This document shows, one piece after another, positions 1-9,123 of a DNA stretch of 64,000 nucleotides (position 1 is the first letter of the stretch; the number at the start of each line of letters is the position of its first letter). The notes below the pieces were generated by a model that saw nothing but the letters and a program-made list of their open reading frames with translations, had not been told where the DNA came from and made no database searches. Origin of the DNA: Barthelona sp. PCE (taxonomy: Eukaryota; Metamonada: BaSk clade); the NCBI GenBank assembly GCA_040285745.1, contig JAUFOR010000006.1, forward strand, positions 558,001-622,000. The letters run 5' to 3'. The position numbers and the translations under genes were made by a program.

Positions 1-2
1 TT

Positions 3-611
3 GAAGCTCGTGAACGTCTTTTGAGTGATGAGGCACTGCAGTACCTAATCCGCCCATCTGCTATGCCTGATACAGTCGTTGTTTCTGTTCGTTATGCCAA
101 GGATATCATTGCAAACTATCGCTTTGGTATTCGTAAGGATCGTAAAACTGGTGCATTCACATTTACATACGAGAATGAGACATATGATTCTGTAGATAAC
201 ATTGCTTCAAGATTTATCGCTTCGCTTTTGCGTCAGTTCAACGCTTGCTTCTATCACCCCAAATTTTGTCCTTCTACAACAGTTGAGGAGGTCAAGGATC
301 ATTTGAAACAGATGGTTGAATTCAAAGAAGGTAGTCACAGCGAATGGTGTCTTGCGGTCGTTAAAGAATATCCAGGTGAAATTTGCATGTTTGTTTATGC
401 TGGTGAGTTCCGTACACCAGTTACATTACGTGCTGTTGTTTCTCACAAGGGTTTCCTGTTTGAAAACCAATCTTATAACCATATTAAGCTACTAATCAAA
501 GGTTTCAAAAACACAATTAGAACTAGAGCCAGTTCTATTACTCAACAGCCTACTGGTATGGTTCCTGTCGAGGAACCTGCTGCTGTGGAAGAAGAGGAAT
601 GGTCTTGGTAA
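3..611 (+). CDS. SPT6: SPT6 transcription elongation factor, C-terminal tandem SH2 part (5' end outside window)
   Basis: The reading frame is open from the window edge, so only about the last 200 residues are visible. They correspond to the tandem SH2 module that ends SPT6, the histone chaperone that travels with RNA polymerase II and binds its phosphorylated linker. The first SH2 shows the phosphate-binding Arg in LIRPS followed by a strand TVVVSVRY. The second, degenerate SH2 is seen in the stretch with EYPGEICMFVYAG and the closing helix after SHKGFLFENQSYNHI. The chain ends in a short acidic tail (VEEPAAVEEEEWSW). Nothing earlier (the YqgF/HhH core) can be seen here. The next gene, RRS1, is convergent 50 bp away. 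Assignment is from the family pattern and the terminal position of the domain; alternatives are unlikely. Confidence 0.88.
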   Translation, partial: EARERLLSDEALQYLIRPSAMPDTVVVSVRYAKDIIANYRFGIRKDRKTGAFTFTYENETYDSVDNIASRFIASLLRQFNACFYHPKFCPSTTVEEVKDHLKQMVEFKEGSHSEWCLAVVKEYPGEICMFVYAGEFRTPVTLRAVVSHKGFLFENQSYNHIKLLIKGFKNTIRTRASSITQQPTGMVPVEEPAAVEEEEWSW

Positions 612-661
612 TAACTTTCAAGAAAAGTCAAGTAAAAAGTCAGTTCACTGAAAGCAGCAGT

Positions 662-1624
662 TTATTTACGACCTCTGTTACCCTTACCACCTCTCTTAGA
701 GTTGATACGTTGTTGTTTACGTTGTTCTTGTTGCATATGAATACCAGTAGCCTTTTTCATATCCATACCCATGGATTCTCTATCAATCTTCCTTAATAAA
801 CGCTGTTGGATCTTCTCTTCTTCTTCTTGCCCAAGGTTCTTCTTGTTCTTTCGGATACGTCTAGGCTCATTCTTTACCTCTCGATCGAACTCACCCATTG
901 AAGCTGTAGCAAATTGAGCATTCTTTAGAGCCTTCTTCATCTGTTGCTTAGCAAGAGCACCCTTTTGCTTTGTTTTACGAAGAGCATGACTGACAAGACC
1001 TGTTGTACCAGGTTGTGCATTTTTGACCATTCTCCTCAAGTTTGCATCTTCACGTTTCTTTTGATTGCGGACACGAGTGCGTTTTTCCTCTTCACGTAGT
1101 GTGAAACCGTCAACTGTCTGACCTGGTTTAACTGCTATAGCAATATCATCAGGGGTGACTTCTTGTTTACCAAATCTACGTTCGTGTTTGCCCGTTTCAG
1201 GGTTGTACTCAAAAGGCGTCCTGCTCTTTTTGTTCTTAATACCCTTAGACTCAGCGAATTTCTCCCACCTGGTCTTCTCAGGAGCTACTGGTACTGGTTT
1301 CTCACGAGGAATGTTTTGTACTGGATATGGGAGATCCACGATCTTACCCTGTTCTGTCTTGCGATCAGAAACAGGTAAATTAAACATCTCATTGCTTAAA
1401 AGCTGCACTAAATTACGTGCATGATTCTGCATATTCAATTCTCTGTGTTCTTCTTGGAAGAATGCTGGGATGATATCACTACCATCAAAGCAAGTGAAAT
1501 TACCAAGATCTGACTCGTAAGTTGCAATTTCAGGGTGCAAAATCTCAGTAAGTTCCATTTGCTGGCTTTTGTGTGCTGCTAGGATACCACTTACATCCAT
1601 TGCTGTTTCATTTGTGCCTTCCAT
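662..1624 (-). CDS. RRS1: RRS1-like ribosome biogenesis regulatory protein
   Basis: RRS1 is a nucleolar factor that, with RPF2, loads the 5S RNP onto pre-60S ribosomes. The family signature is clear: ESDLGNFTCFD near the N-terminus, a block with LVQLLSNEMFNLP, then LPREKP-like NIPREKPVPVAPEKTRWEKF and AESKGIKNKKSRTPFEYN, followed by a GKHERRFGK stretch. The C-terminal third is strongly basic and ends in GGKGNRGRK, as expected for an rRNA-binding nucleolar protein. The frame stays open upstream of the chosen ATG, but with no ATG; starting at 1624 (MEGTNETAMDVSG) gives 320 residues, close to the family size. The convergent SPT6 end lies 50 bp away. The 671-bp gap upstream is shared with the divergent serine dehydratase. 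Confidence 0.85.
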   Translation of the reverse strand: MEGTNETAMDVSGILAAHKSQQMELTEILHPEIATYESDLGNFTCFDGSDIIPAFFQEEHRELNMQNHARNLVQLLSNEMFNLPVSDRKTEQGKIVDLPYPVQNIPREKPVPVAPEKTRWEKFAESKGIKNKKSRTPFEYNPETGKHERRFGKQEVTPDDIAIAVKPGQTVDGFTLREEEKRTRVRNQKKREDANLRRMVKNAQPGTTGLVSHALRKTKQKGALAKQQMKKALKNAQFATASMGEFDREVKNEPRRIRKNKKNLGQEEEEKIQQRLLRKIDRESMGMDMKKATGIHMQQEQRKQQRINSKRGGKGNRGRK

Positions 1625-2295
1625 TGTGCCCCTTAATGTGTGAAATATGTGAAAAGGTAGAAAAACGCAAAAGTAATTTCCTTTACTGTATTTCAAATAA
1701 TTTTCCTTGGAATCCAGAATTTAACTTTACTTTGGGTACGGATACAATGTATAATATTAGCATAAAGCTTTCTGTAACAAGATAAAAATGATATTGCATA
1801 ATTCGCAACACTGTACATCGTTGGGTATCAGACAGGCGAACACCAACGGAACAGTTGAACCTTAGATATGTGTTATATAGCATGTAACTCTATCGTAGTT
1901 TGATTTATGTTTCTTGAACACAACAGGAAAGTGATTCCCCTAGAATATGGTAGTTTATGTCATAATCGTGGAATAAATATGCCTGAAACTAAAAGTTTGA
2001 TGAAAACAAAACTTTACTTACAAACCAACGGAATTTTAACTTTACAACGGTGGTGTGTGGAGATATATTACTTGGTACAACAACATTACTCTCTAAATAA
2101 CGATTTTCTGGTATAGAAAGAAGGAATCTCATAGAATTCGATTTAGATGAATTGATTGTGGACGATCACTGATGTTAAACATGTAAAATGGTTTATTAAC
2201 GCCGAATCGGGGAAGTTGACCAGTAAATATTGTCAAATCATTGTTTTTTTCTTTTCAACCTTCTATTTCTCTTTAATCCGCTTTAACCTTTTATA
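1625..2295. other. 671-bp intergenic region between divergent RRS1 and serine dehydratase
   Basis: AT-rich and without a convincing gene. A 69-codon frame on + (1907-2116) and a 66-codon frame on - have no recognisable motif. I saw no tRNA box B, no long repeat and no strong inverted repeat. It must hold the promoters of both flanking genes; a pyrimidine-rich tract (TTTTTTTCTTTTC) lies about 40 bp before the serine dehydratase ATG. Confidence 0.6.
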
Positions 2296-3960
2296 ATGGG
2301 CACAAAACAAGAGAATATCCACAATACTGTTGAAAAAAATGTTGATATTGAAGATATTGAGACAGAAACCTGTTTGAACATTCCTCTTCTTGAAGTAGGA
2401 AATGCAAAGGACCTCTATGAACTAGCAGAGTCTATGCTCGCGACAGTTGATGACAACCATGTTAATGTACCTGGACAACAACATTTAAAATTTCCATTTA
2501 AGGTTCCTGTGGGTCTTTCATCTATTCGTAAGGTTTATAGATCAGGAATCGGCCCCTCATCCAGTCATACAATTGGTGTACAGCGTCTTAGCAAGAAATA
2601 TCTGAAACATTACGAGGATACATATGGTAAACACATAACAGAATTCAAGTTAAGAGTGACACTTTGTGGTTCATTAGCCGCTACTGGAGAGGGCCACTTT
2701 ACCCCCCAGGCGGTAGAACGTGGTTTCGGTGTGCCATTGTCTGATATTGAGCTACATTGGAGAGATGATATTGAAGATGATTTTCACACAAATATGATTA
2801 TTTATGAACTCTTAGATAAGGAGACAAATGAGATCATTGATGGCCCTTCGAAGGGCTACAGTATCGGTGGTGGTGATATTGTAAGTGAATTGTCTCGAGC
2901 TGAAGGTTCTCTCTATGAAGACGATTTCTATGCATGTTATGAAGAAACTACATTTGATGACATCATTAAGACCTGTTACGATGAGGGCATTGAGTTATGG
3001 GAGTACATTTATGAACGTGAAGAACGCTATCGTCAACGTGAAATGAAAAGAGGAAAGGAACGTGAGCCAATTCAAGAACATTTAAGAGAATGTTGGCATG
3101 TTATGCGCAACTCTATCACTGAAGGGGCAGAATTGGAAGGAAAAATGTTTGGTTTTTATAAAAGAAAAGCAAAAGGCCTTTTCCGTTCATATAAAAGAAC
3201 AAAAACGAGAAACATTCTCTTATCTGCTGCAGCATACGCAGCTCTTGAATCAGCTAGTTCACAAATCCCAGTTGTCACATCCCCAACAATTGGATCATGC
3301 GGTGTTCTTCCATCTGTTCTCTTTTGGTTAGAGTCAGAATACAACTTTGAAGAAGATGAAATCATTAAGATGATGGCTTGTGCTGGTTTACTTTGTAACA
3401 TTTTTAAAACATGTATTGGTGTTAGTGGTGCTGAACTGGGTTGTTCCGTTGAAGTCGGATGTGCCGTTGCTGCAGCTTCTTTTGCAGTATCACTTTGTTT
3501 CTACAATTCATCAATTCAAACGGCTGTTAGAGCTGGTGTTCTCTCTTTAGAAAGTATGATTGGTCTGTCTTGTTCTCCATTAAAGGGGTATGTGCTCATT
3601 CCATGTGCTTCAAGAAACGCCATCGGTGCTTGCCAAGCTGTTACAACGGCTGAATTGGCAATGTGTTTGCCTTCCAACTCACAAACAATCAGTTTTGAAA
3701 CCATGCTTCTCGCTATTAAATTGGTTGGTGAAAAGATGCATAATGATATTAAAGAAACCGGCCGAAGTGGCATGAACGTTGCTAAAATGGTTGATGAAGA
3801 ATACAAACGTAAGAAGAGAGAGAAGAGAGAAAATTCTATTGCTTTGGCTCGTACAATCCTCAAGTCTTCATCTCCTGCTTTAACCCCCGATATCCCATCC
3901 AAAGATTTCCCCATAGACCAAGAGCAAGTTGCTCAAACACTCAAAGTTATTGATGAGTAA
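2296..3960 (+). CDS. Single-chain iron-sulfur L-serine dehydratase (fused beta and alpha domains)
   Basis: It deaminates L-serine to pyruvate and ammonia using a [4Fe-4S] cluster rather than PLP. The beta-chain domain comes first, with GPSSSHT at residues 86-92. A charged helical linker follows (about 235-300), and then the alpha-chain domain with TSPTIGSCG, VSGAELGC, GLSC and IPCASRN. Cys383, Cys426 and Cys437 occupy the three cluster-ligand positions. Length 554 is above the roughly 455-residue bacterial single-chain form; the excess is an N-terminal extension of about 70 residues and the linker between domains. Neither end looks like an organelle presequence, so a cytosolic site is likely. 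Such oxygen-sensitive enzymes are typical of anaerobes, and a bacterial origin of the gene is an inference. Codon use looks like its neighbours. Upstream gap is shared with RRS1; GluRS follows in the same direction after 132 bp. Confidence 0.93.
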   Translation: MGTKQENIHNTVEKNVDIEDIETETCLNIPLLEVGNAKDLYELAESMLATVDDNHVNVPGQQHLKFPFKVPVGLSSIRKVYRSGIGPSSSHTIGVQRLSKKYLKHYEDTYGKHITEFKLRVTLCGSLAATGEGHFTPQAVERGFGVPLSDIELHWRDDIEDDFHTNMIIYELLDKETNEIIDGPSKGYSIGGGDIVSELSRAEGSLYEDDFYACYEETTFDDIIKTCYDEGIELWEYIYEREERYRQREMKRGKEREPIQEHLRECWHVMRNSITEGAELEGKMFGFYKRKAKGLFRSYKRTKTRNILLSAAAYAALESASSQIPVVTSPTIGSCGVLPSVLFWLESEYNFEEDEIIKMMACAGLLCNIFKTCIGVSGAELGCSVEVGCAVAAASFAVSLCFYNSSIQTAVRAGVLSLESMIGLSCSPLKGYVLIPCASRNAIGACQAVTTAELAMCLPSNSQTISFETMLLAIKLVGEKMHNDIKETGRSGMNVAKMVDEEYKRKKREKRENSIALARTILKSSSPALTPDIPSKDFPIDQEQVAQTLKVIDE

Positions 3961-4092
3961 TTTTACTCTCTTTAGTTTCCCCAAATAAATATTTTCAAAT
4001 GATCATGTGGATCAACATGCTGTATACAATTCATCAAGTAAATAAATATAAACTTAAACTGTTGTAAGTCGTTTTATTTACACTTTCATAAT

Positions 4093-5964
4093 ATGAGTTT
4101 CGAAATTATCGATTTCTTAAACACTAAACCCGATCCTCTCACACTTTTGTCGAGTATCAACGCCTACTTGGAGTTCTACACGTACATTGGTGGAGATTCT
4201 GTTTCTCTTCAAGATATTATCGTTTACGATAGAGTCAAGAACCTCAAGCTCCTCGCCAGTGGCCGCTTCGGCTTTGTCGAGAGATGGCTTCAACATATCA
4301 CCACTTCTTTCGATGAGAAATACCTGGATGAGATTCGTGCCGCCGTTTTTGCTGTTAAAATGGAGAAGGCTGAGCCCAACAAGGAGGTTCATGCCCGTGG
4401 CGTTGGTTCCAAGACTGAGGTAGCTGGTAGCATGCCTGAGCTTGAGCACGTCCCAGAGACCGGTGTCGTCACTCGATTCGCACCCGAGCCTTCTGGTTTC
4501 ATGCACATTGGCCACCTGAAGGCACTCATGATCTCTGATTATTATGCTAGAAAGTATAATGGAAAGCTCATTTTGCGCTTTGATGATACTAACCCATCAA
4601 AGGAAAAAGCCGAGTTCGTTGATAACCTTATCAATGATATCGAGTCGGTTCACATCAAGCCCGATGAAACTACTCATACCAGTACCAATTTTGCCTTTAT
4701 CGAACAATGTGCATTGAAGCTAATCAATGATGGCCTTGCTTACATGGATGATACTGTTGATCTTAAGACTCAGCGTGCCAACCTTGAGGCCTCTCCTCAC
4801 CGTGATACTTCTCCTGAAGTTAACCTCGAGAGATTCCGAGTATTACAATCTGGTTCTGAAGAAGGTCAACGTTGGTGTCTTCGTGCCAAGATCGATCACG
4901 CTCATAAGGTCGGTCTCATGAGAGACCCTGTCATATATCGATATAATGGTGAACCTCACCTTATCTACGGTGACAAATATAAGGCATACCCCACTTATGA
5001 CCTTGCATGTCCTGTTATTGACAGTATTGAGGGCGTCACACACGCTATGCGTTCCAGTGAGTACCACGAGAGAGATGCCCAGTACATGTGGTTCTTGGAG
5101 AAGCTTGAACTTCGTATCGTCCACATTGTTGATTTCTCAAGATTAAACTTCAACTATACAATCATGTCTAAGCGTTCCCTGAAGGAGCTGGTTGAAGAGG
5201 AAGTCGCTGAAGGGTGGAATGATCCCCGTTTCCCTACTATTCAAGGTCTTTTAAGAAGAGGAATGACGGTTGAGTCACTTCGTCAATTTATTCTTGGTCA
5301 AGGTTGCTCTAAGAAGCAAAACACACAGGAATGGGAGAAGTTATACACAGTTAATAAGCAGAACATTGATAACGATTGTCCTCGTTATCTTTGTGTTCCC
5401 TTAGAGAATTCTATTGAGTTGGAATTGTCCAATATTGACTCGATTATGTTCAACAGGCCTTTTAACAGACATAACCCTGAGCTGGGTAACCGTGATGTCC
5501 CAATTACAAAGAAAATGCTCTTACCCGGTTTAGAGAAGGATATTATTCCTCAGAACAAAAATCAATTTACAATGATTGGTTACAGTGGTTGTTCAATCGA
5601 ATCAAGAGAAGAGGGCAAGATCGTTGCTTCTGTTTCTGATGAGATTGATCCTCGTAAACCAAAGAACAAGCTTCAATACGTTTCTGTTGATTCTGGTGTC
5701 GAAGTTAAAATGATTTTCTTTGATCATTTGATCACAATTAAGAAGCTAAAGGACGAGGATTGGCGTAATCACGTTAACCCAGAAAGTCGTTTTGAAATTA
5801 TTGGTCTGGCTGAACCTGCTGTTGCGAATTTAAAGGTTAATGACATGATCCAATTCGAAAGAGTTGGTTATTTCAGACTGGATCATATTGATGATAACGG
5901 TCAATTAGTATTTTATAATATTCCTGATGGTAAGTTAGCTGTTATCAAGGTTAGGAGAGATTAA
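4093..5964 (+). CDS. GluRS: Cytosolic glutamyl-tRNA synthetase (GluRS)
   Basis: Class I synthetase that charges tRNA-Glu in the cytosol. After a GST-C-like N-terminal domain (about residues 1-95) comes the catalytic Rossmann domain with the HIGH motif at 138-141, LRFDDTNPSKE, and the KMSKS-equivalent MSKR at 358-361. The segment GWNDPRFPTIQGLLRRGMT is diagnostic of the GluRS/GlnRS eukaryotic-archaeal branch. The anticodon-binding beta-barrel fills the C-terminal third and ends at 623 without WHEP repeats or a fused ProRS. Eukaryotic GlnRS is the only close alternative; the tight match of the active-site region (VVTRFAPEPSGFMHIGH) favours GluRS. Codon use is noticeably biased, as in a highly expressed gene. 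The convergent EIF1AD stop is only 26 bp beyond its stop codon. Confidence 0.95.
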   Translation: MSFEIIDFLNTKPDPLTLLSSINAYLEFYTYIGGDSVSLQDIIVYDRVKNLKLLASGRFGFVERWLQHITTSFDEKYLDEIRAAVFAVKMEKAEPNKEVHARGVGSKTEVAGSMPELEHVPETGVVTRFAPEPSGFMHIGHLKALMISDYYARKYNGKLILRFDDTNPSKEKAEFVDNLINDIESVHIKPDETTHTSTNFAFIEQCALKLINDGLAYMDDTVDLKTQRANLEASPHRDTSPEVNLERFRVLQSGSEEGQRWCLRAKIDHAHKVGLMRDPVIYRYNGEPHLIYGDKYKAYPTYDLACPVIDSIEGVTHAMRSSEYHERDAQYMWFLEKLELRIVHIVDFSRLNFNYTIMSKRSLKELVEEEVAEGWNDPRFPTIQGLLRRGMTVESLRQFILGQGCSKKQNTQEWEKLYTVNKQNIDNDCPRYLCVPLENSIELELSNIDSIMFNRPFNRHNPELGNRDVPITKKMLLPGLEKDIIPQNKNQFTMIGYSGCSIESREEGKIVASVSDEIDPRKPKNKLQYVSVDSGVEVKMIFFDHLITIKKLKDEDWRNHVNPESRFEIIGLAEPAVANLKVNDMIQFERVGYFRLDHIDDNGQLVFYNIPDGKLAVIKVRRD

Positions 5965-5990
5965 TGAATTAATAATTGATTAATAATTGT

Positions 5991-6437
5991 TTATTCTTCA
6001 TCCGAATCACTATCCTCACTGTCTGTATCGAGTAAAAACGATGCGTCTATCTTAGATCGTTGTTGATTTGTGTGATTAATATTTGCCATATTAAATGCAT
6101 CAATTTCTTCACGTTTTTCTGAAATAAATCCTTCTACTAAAGTAAGAGGTATTCTATTTTGTACGATTAGGTCCCTTACCTGATCTTCTGTTACTCTACG
6201 TTCAATACTTCCACAAATACGATGTGTATTCTCTTCTGAAAATTTCACCACTAATATATCCCCATTAGAGATCCAAACCTTATGCTGGAATCGTGCTGGA
6301 AGATGAACATACTTCTCTGAACCATCAGAAGTCTGTACTAACCAAGTACTCCGTCCCTGATCGGCTAATGCTTTAACAAACTCCCCTTCGCTGTCAGTGA
6401 CATCGTCTAACGCCTGCCTAAAAACTTTAGATTGCAT
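5991..6437 (-). CDS. EIF1AD: EIF1AD-like eIF1A-domain protein
   Basis: 148 residues with one S1/OB-fold eIF1A-type domain. A start MQSKVFRQAL is followed by QGRSTWLVQTSDGS, then LPARFQHKVWISNGDILVVKF, the conserved strand-turn that in EIF1AD reads as a Lys/Arg-then-W-I motif. The chain ends in an acidic Ser/Asp tail (DSEDSDSDEE), also typical of EIF1AD. In animals this protein is nuclear and has been linked to late 40S maturation; canonical eIF1A is the alternative, but it is basic at the N-terminus and shares a different tail. The frame upstream of ATG 6437 lacks another ATG. It converges on GluRS and is followed, in the same direction, by the spliced gene at 6488-7297, whose stop lies 50 bp upstream of this start. 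Confidence 0.75.
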   Translation of the reverse strand: MQSKVFRQALDDVTDSEGEFVKALADQGRSTWLVQTSDGSEKYVHLPARFQHKVWISNGDILVVKFSEENTHRICGSIERRVTEDQVRDLIVQNRIPLTLVEGFISEKREEIDAFNMANINHTNQQRSKIDASFLLDTDSEDSDSDEE

Positions 6438-6487
6438 AATATTGAAAAGGTTATGAAAGCAAAACAAGAAATAAAACGTTGAATTTA

Positions 6488-7297
6488 TTAACCCATGAAC
6501 TCAATAAGATCTTCGATTGCAGCTGAAAGCTTATCTTCCAATGTACTATGATCATAAACTTCATAAACAATCATTATAATTACTGATATAAACTGTCTAA
6601 ACTTGATATGACTATTATAACTTAATTCCAGGACGATCTCATCGATTCTTCTGTTACTGATCCTACCAAACCAGTTTAAATCTTTAACCATCTTAATTAA
6701 TGATGTTGATTTAATAAACGATTTTCCTGGAGTCCTTTCCTTATATCTAGTGAATAATCTCTTGAAAAGACTGTTGTGTTCGTGCGAAATAATCTCTGCT
6801 TGTGCGGCAAATGAAGCTTGAAGATTCTTTTTGTATTCCAATTTGTCAATTAAAGGTTTAATTCTGGTACTAAAGACAAATTCAAGCTTCTCTGCCAATG
6901 TAAAGTTCTCTGCATAAATGAATTTATCATAAATCATGCGAATAATACATTCTATGAATCCAATAAAGCCCAATAATGGTGCACCACTTTCCGTTTTTAA
7001 TTTGTAAAAGGAAGAAATGTTCTGGAATATGTGGCGGATTGCTGTGGTTGGTAGGTTCTCGCACATGATATTCAGAGACTAAATATTAGTTTTCGAATTA
7101 TTCCCATTTGCGCAACGCGCATATAATCATACTTTTGTGAATGATACAAAGGCGGAGTCTGTGATATAGTCAGAGTTTTGTGTGAGAGACAAAAAGAGTT
7201 TGTACAATGCTTGTGAGTTCTCTCCTACAATCTCGTGAACGGTTGGGATGCTCAGTGCTTCGACGAGGAAGGGTGATGGCTGGTTGCTCTTATCCAT
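6488..7297 (-). CDS. Conserved unknown helical protein, two exons joined by a 54-bp intron
   Basis: Exon 1 spans 7133-7297 (55 codons from ATG 7297) and exon 2 spans 6488-7078. They are separated by a phase-0 intron, giving a 251-residue product. Read without splicing, exon 1 stops right after the splice site (AAAGTATGA) and exon 2 would begin at an internal Met (7066). Splicing adds S-L-N-I before that Met in frame. The protein looks all-helical. A central part with GFIGFIECIIRMIYDKFIY and LAEKLEFVFSTRIKPLI resembles loosely a helical region found in ciliary and EF-hand-like proteins, which I cannot name. A second block (KMVKDLNWFGR...IVYEVYD) repeats the same flavour. No TM segment or signal is convincing. 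Function unknown. It sits head to head with ALG8. Confidence 0.6.
7079..7132 (-). other. 54-bp spliceosomal intron with fused branch point and acceptor
   Basis: Read on the minus strand it begins GTATGA and ends ACTAATATTTAG. The ACTAAT branch-point-like hexamer ends six bases before the exon. Removal keeps both flanking reading frames open in phase 0, whereas retention gives an immediate TGA inside the donor. Ultra-short introns with the branch point set against the acceptor are known in parabasalids and Giardia. Confidence 0.7.
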
Positions 7298-7734
7298 CTA
7301 ATAAGAAAAGAGCTTCAGAAAAGGAATGAAGTTTGAAAACAACATAAATAACTGGAGTAACAAAATTTTGTTGGGTAAAAACAGATATTTAACGGTTTTG
7401 TTCTGTATAAAGTTCTTCAAAATGCTGGTTATAAACTGAGAAACATGAAATCTTTTATCTTCAATTGAATTTGCTCATTGCACTTTCAAACGCGAAACCG
7501 CCATAAAACTGCATTTGAGTATTTTGCAGACTGTATTTCTATTTTATAAGACTGTACGCAAACCTGCACAAATCGTTTGCGTTCTTCTCAAGTCATAATA
7601 CAATTCACAACTTCTCTAGTCATGTAAATAACATGTAAATCATGTGTGCAAATATTTATAAACAGACAGAGAATAGTGACTATGCATTTCAATACATCTT
7701 CTTATCCATCCTCGATTTGTCTTTTTTACAGACC
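7298..7734. other. Divergent intergenic region upstream of ALG8
   Basis: AT-rich with no recognised gene. The last 93 bases (7642-7734) form an in-frame extension of ALG8 starting at another ATG, which could be the true start. Near its end lies a cluster of short CATGTAAAT-like repeats (CATGTAAATAACATGTAAATCATG, 7621-7644). Confidence 0.55.
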
Positions 7735-9123
7735 ATGAAGCCCAGTCCTCTTCGGAACTGCTTTCTCTTTTGTATATTTTGGATAGCTCTAAAGTTAATG
7801 CTATTTCAAGGGTATTACTCCACAGATTTTGATGTTCATCGAAATTGGCTTGCAGTTACTGCACTCCCCGTAAAAGATTGGTACTATGAGCATACTTCTG
7901 AATGGACATTAGATTATCCTCCACTTTTTGCATATTTTCAGAAGTTTATGGGATTTTTTGCTAAATTCGTCGATCCACAGTTGCTACAAATATCGGAAAC
8001 TCCGCTTTCATCCACATCAATTCGTATTTTTATGAGATTAATGGTTTTAATTACAGATCTTTGGCTACCTTTTGTATTATTCAAATTTTTCAAGTTTGAA
8101 CATAAGAAAGTAACAGCTTTATGTTTGATCCCGGCTCTCTTTTATATTGATTCCATTCATTATCAATTTAATTCAATTCTTTTAGCAATTTTTTGTTTTT
8201 CTTTGTTTTGTTTGACTGAACATAAATACTTGTCGAGTATGATGTCGATGACAGTGTTACTGCTAATGAAACATCTGTTTATTGTATTTGTTCCAGTATA
8301 CGCAATGTGGATTTTTATAGATGTTGTTATTCAACGTAAAATGTATAAAAAATTTACTTTATACATAGTAACTGTGCTTTTGTTTGTATCAATTATAATG
8401 TATCCATTTTTAAATCATTTACCTCAACTTTTTTCTCGTTTATTTCCTTTTAAACGTGGCCTCGTTCATTCACTTTGGGCATCAAATGCATATCCACTTC
8501 TAATTGTATTTGATTGGATCATTTCTAAAAAATCTAGTCCTTATACCAAAGGTCTAGTAGGAATGGGTGAATTTACTCTTTTTAATTCAATTCCTAACAT
8601 TCCTGGTAGTGTTATTGGTTCGATTAGTCTAATCTTAAGCTCTTTACCTGCATTATTCATACCATTCACATCATCTACTAGAAAAAAATCTAAGCTTTTA
8701 GTTCTATCTGGGTTAGTTTATTATTATACTGGGTGGCATGTACATGAGAAAGCGCTTCTGTATCCCACGTTCATGTATGGAGTACTCTTAGGCATAGATG
8801 ATATATTTGCTCTTTTGGTAACTGTGTTAACTATCAATTGTTCATTTTTATTACCAATAGAATTCTATTTCATGAATTTATCTTTATTTGCATTCAATTA
8901 TTACATTAAAAATATTTTTATTAAAGAAAAACAATCCAAATTTAATTGGACTTTGATTAATGTCAATTACGTATCATTTATGGTAACTCAGATCATATAC
9001 AACTTCACTGATTTTAAAAAGATCATAGTTAATACAATAATAGGAAGCTTAACGCTTATGATTACAATATTAAAATTGATCAAATCACTTACTCTCCCTC
9101 AAACAATAACAACCAATGAATAA
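7735..9123 (+). CDS. ALG8: ALG8-type dolichyl-phosphate-glucose glucosyltransferase
   Basis: ER membrane enzyme that adds the second glucose to the lipid-linked oligosaccharide (Glc1Man9GlcNAc2 to Glc2Man9GlcNAc2) in the N-glycan pathway. The first luminal loop carries the family block STDFDVHRNWLAVTALPV, then WYYEHTSEWTLDYPPLFAYF; the ALG8 type is favoured over ALG6 by the VHRNWLA and EHTSEWTLDYPP wording. About ten or more hydrophobic segments follow, with the conserved GWHVHEKALLYP near residue 330, a luminal signature of the family. Start at 7735 puts this loop at the usual distance from the N-terminus; an upstream in-frame ATG at 7642 adds 31 residues. The last 35 bp overlap the convergent RhoGAP gene. 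Trichomonas and Giardia lack this enzyme, so the host probably makes glucosylated N-glycan precursors. Confidence 0.88.
   Translation: MKPSPLRNCFLFCIFWIALKLMLFQGYYSTDFDVHRNWLAVTALPVKDWYYEHTSEWTLDYPPLFAYFQKFMGFFAKFVDPQLLQISETPLSSTSIRIFMRLMVLITDLWLPFVLFKFFKFEHKKVTALCLIPALFYIDSIHYQFNSILLAIFCFSLFCLTEHKYLSSMMSMTVLLLMKHLFIVFVPVYAMWIFIDVVIQRKMYKKFTLYIVTVLLFVSIIMYPFLNHLPQLFSRLFPFKRGLVHSLWASNAYPLLIVFDWIISKKSSPYTKGLVGMGEFTLFNSIPNIPGSVIGSISLILSSLPALFIPFTSSTRKKSKLLVLSGLVYYYTGWHVHEKALLYPTFMYGVLLGIDDIFALLVTVLTINCSFLLPIEFYFMNLSLFAFNYYIKNIFIKEKQSKFNWTLINVNYVSFMVTQIIYNFTDFKKIIVNTIIGSLTLMITILKLIKSLTLPQTITTNE

Noticed and set aside
1625-1696. Longer RRS1 frame extending upstream of ATG 1624
   Set aside because: The extension has no ATG, and the residues resemble nothing; family length fits the ATG.
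1907-2116. 69-codon frame in the RRS1-serine dehydratase gap
   Set aside because: No motif, no hydrophobic pattern and codon use unlike neighbours.
3516-3914. 132-codon antisense frame inside the serine dehydratase gene
   Set aside because: It lies fully within a strongly conserved enzyme, with no motif of its own; it is a shadow frame.
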